A stretch of DNA of 11,860 nucleotides, from NCBI GenBank assembly GCA_023230795.1, contig JALNWR010000078.1, positions 1 to 11,860 of the forward strand, written 5' to 3'. Of this stretch, positions 7,740-11,860 are shown piece by piece; position 1 is the first letter of the stretch; the number at the start of each line of letters is the position of its first letter. Source of the DNA: Candidatus Cloacimonadota bacterium (lineage in GTDB: Bacteria > Cloacimonadota > Cloacimonadia > Cloacimonadales > Cloacimonadaceae). Position numbers and translations under genes: made by a program. The notes under the pieces are model-generated. The model searched no databases, was not told the origin of the DNA, and saw only the letters and a program-made list of their open reading frames with translations.

Positions 7740-7811
7740 ATCCGCGCCATCTGCGCCCTTATCAACGCTATCTGCGTGAAACCCCCATCCGCGCTATCTG
7801 CGGGAAACCCC
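7740..7811. repeat. Short GC-rich tandem repeat (three units of 21-26 bases)
   Basis: Three degenerate units begin at about 7740, 7761 and 7787. Units one and three start ATCCGCGC; all three contain YATCTGCG; units two and three end GAAACCCC. They follow a C-rich tract and lie about 110 bases before the permease gene. Partial symmetry (CGC...GCG) within each unit suggests small hairpins or a protein-binding array. The composition is unlike the surrounding AT-rich intergenic DNA. Confidence 0.55.
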
Positions 7812-7923
7812 TAACAAGGAAAAGACTTGACGAAATCCCGCCTTTTCACAAAGACTCTCAAAAAATATTCCGTCCATCCGGTTGCCTGATCTGGCACTGG
7901 GAGAAAGAGGAAAATAGCTTGCT

Positions 7924-8892
7924 ATGAAATATATAAAACTGATCTTGATCGAATATGGCGTCTGGCTCTATGTTGTGGCCTGCCTTGCCTGGCTGCTGCT
8001 GCGTTGGGCGACCTTCTCCGTGCCGGGCTGGTTCATCCTGCTGGCGCCGGTGGCGATAGCTGCACTTACGGTGCTCAGCAAGGGCTCTCTGGCGGCCAAG
8101 ATCGCCGGCATGAAGCAGGTGAAATCTTTTTGGAAATACGAGGCCGGCTTTGCGATTTTGCTATCGATAGTGATGGCCTGGGTGATAGTGGAGCTGAAAC
8201 CGCTGGCCTTTTTTACACAGGCATCAAATACCACATCTATTTTGCGCGGCATCTTCAATCCGAATACCGAGCAGCTGGTGCCCATGCTGGCGGCTTTGGT
8301 GGAGACCATTTATCTGGCGCTATTGGCTACCGTACTGGCCATTCCTTTTGCCTTTCTGCTCTCCTTTTTTGCCGCCAAAAACCTGATGTTCGGCTCCGTG
8401 CCGGGCAAGATCGCCTACCTATTTATCCGCACTATTTCCACCATCTTCCGCTCTATCGAAGCCATAGTCTGGGCCATCATCTTCGTGGTCTGGGTAGGCA
8501 TCGGCCCTTTTGCGGGGATGCTGGCACTCTGGATTCATTCGATCGCAGCTTTGATAAAGCTTTATAGTGAACAGATAGAAAATATCGATCCTGGCCCGGT
8601 GGAAGCGATCAAGGCTACCGGTGCCTCCACTTTGCAGATCTGGCGTTATGCCGTGGCTCCGCAGATTCTGGCACCATATCTGGCCTTTACTATATATAGA
8701 TGGGATATCAACGTGCGCATGGCCACCATAGTAGGCTTTGTGGGCGGCGGCGGCATCGGACTGGCACTCTATCAACAGCAACAGATGCTATCCTGGCGAA
8801 ACGTGGGGCTCATCATGTGGCTCATCGCTCTGGTGGTCTGGATCATGGATATGTTTTCCGGTTATATCCGGGAGAAATTAACCACAAATTAA
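7924..8892 (+). CDS. phnE: PhnE-type ABC transporter permease
   Basis: This 322-residue inner-membrane protein has about six to seven hydrophobic segments (roughly 12-28, 35-51, 74-91, 120-150, 175-215, 263-285, 295-312). The EAA loop that docks the ATPase is EAIKATGASTLQIWRYAVAP (227-246). The segments FTIYRWDINVRMATIVGFVGGGGIGLAL and RTISTIFRSIEAIVWAIIF are hallmark regions of the phosphonate/phosphite PhnE family. The ATG at 7924 has only a distant GAGG (about 13 bases upstream), so the start is less certain than the family. Normally phnC (ATPase) and phnD (binding protein) lie next to phnE. None is seen upstream, where the DNA is repetitive, and the gene downstream is a nucleoside phosphorylase. 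Either the partners are elsewhere or the transporter handles something other than phosphonates, perhaps nucleosides; that last point is inference from the neighbour only. Confidence 0.85.
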   Translation: MKYIKLILIEYGVWLYVVACLAWLLLRWATFSVPGWFILLAPVAIAALTVLSKGSLAAKIAGMKQVKSFWKYEAGFAILLSIVMAWVIVELKPLAFFTQASNTTSILRGIFNPNTEQLVPMLAALVETIYLALLATVLAIPFAFLLSFFAAKNLMFGSVPGKIAYLFIRTISTIFRSIEAIVWAIIFVVWVGIGPFAGMLALWIHSIAALIKLYSEQIENIDPGPVEAIKATGASTLQIWRYAVAPQILAPYLAFTIYRWDINVRMATIVGFVGGGGIGLALYQQQQMLSWRNVGLIMWLIALVVWIMDMFSGYIREKLTTN

Positions 8893-8903
8893 AAGGACGA
8901 AAT

Positions 8904-10211
8904 ATGCAGTACAATCCTGTAGAACTCATTTTGAAAAAGCGGAACGGTTTTGAACTTACCGAGCCTGAAATCAGCTATTTTATCACAAACTACCTGGCGG
9001 GCAGCATCCCCGAATATCAGATGTCGGCGCTGCTGATGTGCTTCTTTTTTCAGGGAGCTATGCCGCCTGAAATCAGTGCGCTTACCAAATGCTATATTGA
9101 GAGCGGCAAACAGATTGATTTTGGGAGCGAACTCAAAGTGGCAGATAAACACTCCACAGGCGGCGTGGGCGACAAAATCTCGCTGATGCTGGCTCCTATA
9201 GCTGCGGCTTTGGGGATGCACGTGCCGATGATCTCCGGACGCGGGCTGGGGCACACCGGCGGCACTTTGGATAAGCTGGAAGCCATCCCCGGGTTTAATA
9301 CCCAATACAGCATTGAGGACATTAAAAAGCTGGTGTTGAAACACGGCTATGCCCTGGTGGGACAATCCGAAGAACTGGTTCCGGCAGACAAGCATATTTA
9401 TGCCCTGCGCGATGTTACCGGCACGGTGGAAAGTCCGGCTTTGATCACCGCCAGCATCATGAGCAAAAAGATCGCCGAAGGTGCCCGGTATCTGGTGATA
9501 GACCTCAAGATAGGCAGCGGCGCCTTTATGCCGAATCTGCGCCGGGCCAAAGAGCTGGCCGGACATCTGATTCACACCGGAAAGAGCTTTGGTCAAAAGG
9601 TCTCGGTGGTCTTTTCCAATATGAATTCCCCCCTGGGACAGGCTGTGGGCAACGCCCTGGAGACCATAGAAGCCATAGAATACCTGAAAGGAAATTACCT
9701 GCCGGATACCTATGAAATCACCACCGCTTTGATCACCCAAATGCTGAAAATGTCCGGCCTGGCCGGGAGCAGACCGGAAGCGGAAAAGATGATAAACTCT
9801 GTGGTAGAAGACGGCTCGGCCCTGGCCAAATTTGCCGAAATCATCGCTGCCCAAAAGGGCGATGCAAAAGTGATAGAAGATTACAGCCTCTTTGATACCG
9901 CCAAATACCAGATTCCCATCCTGGCAAAGACCAGCGGATATGTCCATGCCATAGATGCCCGCGCCATCGGCTATGCTCTGGTGCAGATCAAGGCAGGACG
10001 CATGCAGACCGGCGACAAGCTGGATTTCAGCTCCGGCGCTCTGCTGAATCCCAAGATTTCAGATAAAGTAGAGGCGGGAGAGCAGATCGGCACAGTGCAT
10101 GCCAATAGCGAGGACAAAGGACGCGTGGTGGCAGAACTGATCCGCGATGCTTACAAGATTGCTCCGGTGCAAAAAGAGAAAGAGCCACTAATCTACGAAA
10201 TCATGGAATAA
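8904..10211 (+). CDS. deoA: Thymidine / pyrimidine-nucleoside phosphorylase
   Basis: This 435-residue cytoplasmic enzyme has the family's usual length. It cleaves thymidine (and possibly uridine) with phosphate to give the base and (deoxy)ribose-1-phosphate, feeding pyrimidine salvage and sugar catabolism. The phosphate loop is KHSTGGVGDK (82-91). The family signature SGRGLGHTGGTLDKLE spans 111-126. Substrate-contact residues fall at expected places: H83, R169 in YALRDVTGTV, and S184 and K188 in ITASIMSKK. Residues 1-70 form the helical alpha domain; the C-terminal 90 residues are the alpha/beta lid (AGRMQTGD, GEQIGTVHAN). It resembles the broad-specificity Pdp of Bacillus as much as DeoA, so the exact substrate range is open. 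The ATG at 8904 follows AAAAGGA (8891-8897). An 11-bp gap after the phnE-like gene makes one operon likely. Confidence 0.93.
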   Translation: MQYNPVELILKKRNGFELTEPEISYFITNYLAGSIPEYQMSALLMCFFFQGAMPPEISALTKCYIESGKQIDFGSELKVADKHSTGGVGDKISLMLAPIAAALGMHVPMISGRGLGHTGGTLDKLEAIPGFNTQYSIEDIKKLVLKHGYALVGQSEELVPADKHIYALRDVTGTVESPALITASIMSKKIAEGARYLVIDLKIGSGAFMPNLRRAKELAGHLIHTGKSFGQKVSVVFSNMNSPLGQAVGNALETIEAIEYLKGNYLPDTYEITTALITQMLKMSGLAGSRPEAEKMINSVVEDGSALAKFAEIIAAQKGDAKVIEDYSLFDTAKYQIPILAKTSGYVHAIDARAIGYALVQIKAGRMQTGDKLDFSSGALLNPKISDKVEAGEQIGTVHANSEDKGRVVAELIRDAYKIAPVQKEKEPLIYEIME

Positions 10212-10300
10212 ATCCTCTGGCAGAATGCGGTTTCACAGAGATGGATATCCGGGAGGGAGGTGAAATGGAGTTTACATGAAAGCTGTTCATTAGGTAGAAC

Positions 10301-10394
10301 TGCTGGATTGCAGGCGTCTCGTCTGCAGAGCACGGGACGTGCTCAATTTTCAAGGCTTTGGCCTTGCTGGATGCGGACGCATCCAAATCCAGCA
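10301..10394. other. Four-hairpin element closed by an outer stem
   Basis: An outer 9-bp perfect stem, TGCTGGATT (10301-10309) with AATCCAGCA (10386-10394), encloses four consecutive hairpins: GCAGGCG-TCT-CGTCTGC (10310-10326, one G-T), GAGCACG-GGA-CGTGCTC (10328-10344), CAAGGC-TTTG-GCCTTG (10351-10366) and GGATGC-GGAC-GCATCC (10369-10384). Almost every base outside the short linkers is paired. The left arm can also pair with a second site, CAATCCAGC (10402-10410), so an alternative fold exists. No T-run follows. It lies between the nucleoside phosphorylase gene and the tRNA and could act as a structured 3' end, a non-coding RNA or a repetitive palindromic element. Confidence 0.7.
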
Positions 10395-10520
10395 AGTAAG
10401 CCAATCCAGCGAAATTCAAAGAATCTTCTTTCATTCCCGATGGCAAAAGTTGGCGTTCAGCTAAATTTAAAGCATTAGAGAGAATCTATATTGGGGGAAA
10501 AGCCGGGTTATTTTGTAGGC

Positions 10521-10528
10521 AAAAAAAA
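10521..10528 (-). terminator. T-tract directly after the tRNA 3' end
   Basis: On the minus strand eight T residues follow immediately after the encoded CCA. No separate hairpin precedes it; the tRNA acceptor and T stems could serve that role. It is a probable termination site for the leftward tRNA transcript. Confidence 0.4.
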
Positions 10529-10603
10529 TGGCTCCGGAAGAGGGATTTGAACCCCCGACCTAGTGGTTAACAGCCACCCGCTCTACCGCTGAGCTATTCC
10601 GGA
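10529..10603 (-). tRNA. tRNA-Asn (anticodon GTT), CCA encoded
   Basis: The full cloverleaf can be read on the minus strand: acceptor TCCGGAA / TTCCGGA (perfect 7 bp), D arm GCTC-AGCGGTA-GAGC, anticodon arm GGTGG-CTGTTAA-CCACT with anticodon GTT (Asn), variable region AGGTC, T arm GGGGG-TTCAAAT-CCCTC, discriminator G and an encoded CCA at 10531-10529. The mature part is 72 bases plus CCA. Position 32 is C, a residue class that TrmJ-type enzymes modify. No duplicate of the tRNA 3' end in the same orientation was seen, so there is no evidence for an integrated element at this tRNA. Confidence 0.97.
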
Positions 10604-10618
10604 ACGCATTGTTCGGAC

Positions 10619-10647
10619 ACAATCCTAAAAAACAGTTTATTTGTCAA
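10619..10647 (-). promoter_or_regulatory. Promoter of the tRNA-Asn gene
   Basis: On the minus strand a perfect TTGACA (10647-10642) is followed after 17 bases by GATTGT (10624-10619). Transcription would then start a few bases before the mature tRNA 5' end at 10603. The -10 is weak, but the position and -35 make the assignment reasonable. Confidence 0.6.
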
Positions 10648-10863
10648 TAAGTTTTTATTGCCATCTTTCTGCCAAGCTGGGATCTGCTTGTCTGATAGAG
10701 ATTTGTGGGAAGATAACAAGTTTTCAAAGCTGCCTGATCCGGAGGCTGATTGCTTGAGGCATCACCTGAGATTTGAATAGTTACACGGATAGATTGGGAG
10801 GTAAATGGCTTTCCGGAGCCGGTGCACAGGGCGAGCCCAATATTCAAGGAAGGTGAGAGAGTG

Positions 10864-10910
10864 CGAGCAGGGCTGAATCAGGCTCATAATAGATGGGGAA
10901 TTGCCTGCCA
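10864..10910 (-). repeat. Dispersed intergenic repeat, copy 3 (diverged, inverted)
   Basis: Read on the minus strand, TGGCAGGCAATTCCCCAT, then TATTA, GAG, CTGATT and CTG-TCG line up in order with the core of copies 1 and 2 (for example TGGCTGGCATTTCCC and CTGATTATGGACTGGTCG in copy 1). The left stem arm present in the other two copies is not found, so this copy is truncated or further decayed. Confidence 0.5.
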
Positions 10911-10923
10911 TAGATATTTTTGC

Positions 10924-10952
10924 TTGACACAAAAACAGAGCATATATATATT
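10924..10952 (+). promoter_or_regulatory. Near-consensus sigma70-type promoter
   Basis: TTGACA (10924-10929), a 17-base spacer and TATATT (10947-10952) form one of the two best promoters in the window. Transcription would start near 10959. The immediate downstream product is either the candidate small RNA (10959-11053) or the doubtful ORF after it. Confidence 0.7.
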
Positions 10953-10958
10953 GGTATT

Positions 10959-11053
10959 GTGAAGCTTAGGAAGCTCGTTGCCGTTTGTAATCATGAAGAT
11001 TTCATGATGCAGTAGCTGGATAAAGTAGCTTCCCACGGTATTTTTTTATTTTT
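10959..11053 (+). ncRNA. Candidate small RNA or leader with terminator-like end
   Basis: About 95 bases lie between a strong promoter and a T-run (seven T, A, five T at 11041-11053). An outer stem GGAAGCT (10969-10975) with AGCTTCC (11027-11033) encloses a perfect hairpin TCATGAA-GAT-TTCATGA (10991-11007). TGCCG in the loop (10979-10983) could pair with CGGTA (11036-11040) just before the T-run, giving a pseudoknot that would act as the terminator stem. It resembles no RNA family I can name. It could be an independent small RNA or a regulated leader of the following frame. Confidence 0.45.
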
Positions 11054-11075
11054 GTATCCCAAAGCGAGGAAGGGG

Positions 11076-11552
11076 ATGTTGATTGAAAAGAACTTAAGGC
11101 AGCTCAATCAGTATTTACCGGCTTATGCAAATGAGCCTCTTTTTGAAAAGCATCCACTGAGCTATCTGCAAAGCAGAAAGCAGCTTCATGCCTTTCATAA
11201 TACGCTTTTCTCGGGCATAATCCAAAGCAAGATCAATCATTATATTCCGATCTCCCCTTGTATGGGAGGTATCCACTTAACTGTACAGATAACGCTTTTA
11301 ACCGTCAAACCCGCGATCATGAGCCTGTGCATGACTGCAAAGATCGCAAGTAAAATCAAGCAAGCTGTCGAAATGAGCAAAACTCTTGCTTTGTGTCTAT
11401 ACGTTTTGGCATCGCAATCATCGCACGATTACACGCAAAATGCGTATGGATTACATCGGCATAGTTTTGCATTTGAGCTTAGGGTATCAAAACAGAAACC
11501 TGGGGCCCTGCGCCGTGGTAATGCATACCGCCAAGCAGGGCTTCTATCTTAA
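11076..11552 (+). CDS. Doubtful ORF, 158 residues, no recognised family
   Basis: The frame stays open from the ATG at 11076 (an upstream in-frame TTG exists at 11052) to 11552. AGGAAGGGG touches the start, too close for a normal ribosome binding site. The first 50 residues read like a protein, while the rest is compositionally odd and His/Ser/Lys-rich without motifs. The end overlaps a strong stem-loop (11505-11541). A short minus-strand frame beginning MIDLALDYAREKR (start near 11236) lies across it and is also unconvincing. The whole stretch 11054-11560 may be decayed sequence. Confidence 0.2.
   Translation: MLIEKNLRQLNQYLPAYANEPLFEKHPLSYLQSRKQLHAFHNTLFSGIIQSKINHYIPISPCMGGIHLTVQITLLTVKPAIMSLCMTAKIASKIKQAVEMSKTLALCLYVLASQSSHDYTQNAYGLHRHSFAFELRVSKQKPGALRRGNAYRQAGLLS
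11505..11541 (+). other. Stem-loop with perfect 7-bp base
   Basis: GCCCTGC (11505-11511) pairs with GCAGGGC (11535-11541). Inside, GTGGTA pairs with TACCGC (one G-T) around ATGCA, separated from the base by a 3 x 3 internal loop. No T-run follows, so it is a weak terminator candidate at best, and it lies at the end of the doubtful ORF. Confidence 0.4.
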
Positions 11553-11580
11553 AAGTTAGGTTAGCAGATAAACATGGGTT

Positions 11581-11597
11581 GGCGGAAAGATTCCGCC
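11581..11597. other. Perfect 7-bp hairpin with 3-nt loop
   Basis: GGCGGAA, AGA and TTCCGCC form a GC-rich stem. The following TCTACGTTGTTT is only mildly T-rich, so intrinsic termination is possible but unproven. It belongs to the set of 7-3-7 hairpins found between genes in this window. Confidence 0.45.
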
Positions 11598-11666
11598 TCT
11601 ACGTTGTTTATGGCTTCAGCGCAAAAGCTATTTAAGCAAATAGACTCTTAACTCAAAGGAGTAAAC

Positions 11667-11726
11667 ATGAGACAGTTACTACTAACGTTTCTCACTTGTG
11701 CAACCCACTATCCGACAACAAAATAG
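11667..11726 (+). pseudogene. Gene start truncated after 19 codons (signal-peptide-like)
   Basis: AAAGGAG (11655-11661) sits 5 bases before an ATG, one of the best ribosome binding sites in the window. The frame encodes MRQLLLTFLTCATHYPTTK and then stops. The first dozen residues look like the start of a signal peptide or lipoprotein leader, after which no continuation is found. It is most simply the broken 5' end of an exported-protein gene whose remainder was lost. A short leader peptide is the alternative. Confidence 0.4.
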
Positions 11727-11739
11727 CCAATAATAGCAC

Positions 11740-11768
11740 TTGACAAAAATACCCCGTATCTAATTATG
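11740..11768 (+). promoter_or_regulatory. Promoter for the gene at the right edge
   Basis: TTGACA (11740-11745) is followed after 17 bases by ATTATG (11763-11768), with other -10 possibilities overlapping. It lies 41 bases before the start codon at 11809 and within a pair of inverted arms (11749-11804), as expected for a repressible promoter. Confidence 0.5.
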
Positions 11769-11804
11769 GTAACGTGTCTTACACAAAATATCAATACGAG
11801 GTAT
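11749..11804. promoter_or_regulatory. Operator-like inverted repeat framing the promoter
   Basis: ATACCCCGTAT (11749-11759) and ATACGAGGTAT (11794-11804) match as inverted arms at 10 of 11 positions, with centres 45 bases apart. The left arm lies in the promoter spacer and the right arm overlaps the GAGG ribosome binding site. This layout is typical of autoregulated operons whose first product, or a partner, binds both sites. Confidence 0.45.
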
Positions 11805-11808
11805 CACG

Positions 11809-11860
11809 ATGATATATCTAAGAACAGCCCAAATCAGTCAAGTTAAAAATTCCCACTTAG
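11809..11860 (+). CDS. Start of an unidentified gene, cut by the window edge
   Basis: ATG at 11809 follows GAGG (11798-11801) by 7 bases. Only 17 residues are visible (MIYLRTAQISQVKNSHL), too few to assign a family. The tight promoter-operator arrangement upstream fits a small autoregulated operon, such as a toxin-antitoxin pair or a helix-turn-helix regulator gene, but this is inference from the regulatory DNA alone. Confidence 0.4.
   Translation, partial: MIYLRTAQISQVKNSHL

Larger units (their letters stand above)
6976..7923. other. Gene-free region of about 950 bases, rich in repeats and hairpins
   Basis: No open frame here looks like a protein. The frame 7634-7927 runs through a poly-C tract and GC-rich tandem repeats and has no ribosome binding site or family signature. 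The region instead carries two copies of a dispersed repeat (7137-7230 and 7433-7523), palindromes at 7275-7296 and 7381-7402, hairpins at 7568-7588 and 7610-7622, and a tandem repeat at 7740-7811. It separates a minus-strand operon from a plus-strand one, so it must contain the promoters of both, but neither is convincing. TTGACG at 7827-7832 is the best -35 candidate for the permease gene, without a good -10 at normal spacing. The mix suggests a recombination junction. Confidence 0.6.
10604..10923. other. Gene-free stretch between tRNA-Asn and the rightward promoter
   Basis: Apart from the tRNA promoter and the third copy of the dispersed repeat (10864-10910), nothing recognisable is present. 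A minus-strand open frame at 10644-10847 has no ATG, no ribosome binding site and no family features. The DNA may be decayed. Confidence 0.4.

Noticed and set aside
7740..7811. Tandem units considered as a CRISPR array
   Set aside because: There are only three degenerate units, with no constant repeats separating unique spacers and no cas genes nearby.
7634..7927. 97-residue rightward open frame overlapping the permease start by 4 bp
   Set aside because: It runs through a poly-C tract and GC-rich tandem repeats, giving a Pro/Arg-rich product without motifs, and has no ribosome binding site. The overlap with the permease start looks accidental.
8889..9947. Long minus-strand open frame inside the nucleoside phosphorylase gene
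   Set aside because: The plus frame is an unmistakable full-length phosphorylase; the reverse frame has no recognisable protein features.
10260..10478. 72-residue frame starting GTG after the Shine-Dalgarno-like GGAGGTGA at 10256-10263
   Set aside because: The candidate start lies inside the Shine-Dalgarno string, and the other nearby ATGs (10265, 10276) stop within five codons. Most of the frame is occupied by the four-hairpin element. Coding is unlikely.
10811..10820. Ten-base match (TTCCGGAGCC) to the tRNA-Asn 3' end, as a possible integration site
   Set aside because: It is in the opposite orientation to the tRNA, too short, and on the 5' side of the gene, and no integrase is present. 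A chance match is more likely.
10644..10847. Minus-strand frame of 67 residues near the tRNA
   Set aside because: It needs a TTG start, has no ribosome binding site, and shows no family signature. It overlaps the tRNA promoter region at its end.

Overview
The window looks like a chromosomal segment of an anaerobic bacterium of the Fibrobacterota-Chlorobiota-Bacteroidota side of the tree, most likely a Cloacimonadota-type genome. The main pointer is a gingipain-like C25 peptidase carrying a C-terminal FlgD-like / Por-type sorting domain. Consensus TTGACA promoters, AGGAG-type ribosome binding sites and a CCA-encoding tRNA-Asn fit a mesophilic bacterium of moderate GC. The lineage is inferred from protein style and has not been checked by a search.

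Layout. From 2 to 5391 the genes read rightward: the end of a metallophosphoesterase, an AlkD-like HEAT-repeat DNA glycosylase (476-1267), a secreted C25 cysteine peptidase joined to it by an ATGA overlap (1264-3909), and a radical SAM protein with an N-terminal cobalamin-binding-type fold (3985-5391). Two genes on the other strand converge on these: a TrmJ-type tRNA 2'-O-methyltransferase (5400-6143) and, upstream of it with a 14-bp overlap, a second AlkD-like HEAT protein that seems to lack the catalytic residues (6130-6975). A gene-free stretch of about 950 bases follows (6976-7923). It holds two copies of a dispersed repeat, several perfect hairpins and a short GC-rich tandem repeat. Rightward again come a PhnE-type ABC permease with no visible ATPase or binding protein (7924-8892) and a thymidine/pyrimidine-nucleoside phosphorylase (8904-10211), 11 bp apart and probably one operon.

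The right end (10212-11860) is accessory-looking. It contains a compact element of four hairpins closed by an outer stem (10301-10394), a leftward tRNA-Asn(GTT) with its own promoter, a third copy of the dispersed repeat, a near-consensus promoter followed by a candidate small RNA ending in a T-run, a doubtful ORF, a gene start with a fine ribosome binding site that stops after 19 codons, and a promoter framed by 11-bp inverted operator-like arms just before a gene that runs off the window.

The protein-coding part is mostly recognisable families. The unusual material is non-coding: an excess of perfect hairpins with 7-bp stems and 3-nt loops confined to intergenic DNA, a three-copy repeat whose stem shows one compensatory change, the four-hairpin element, and the candidate small RNA. 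No CRISPR array, transposase or phage gene was seen.
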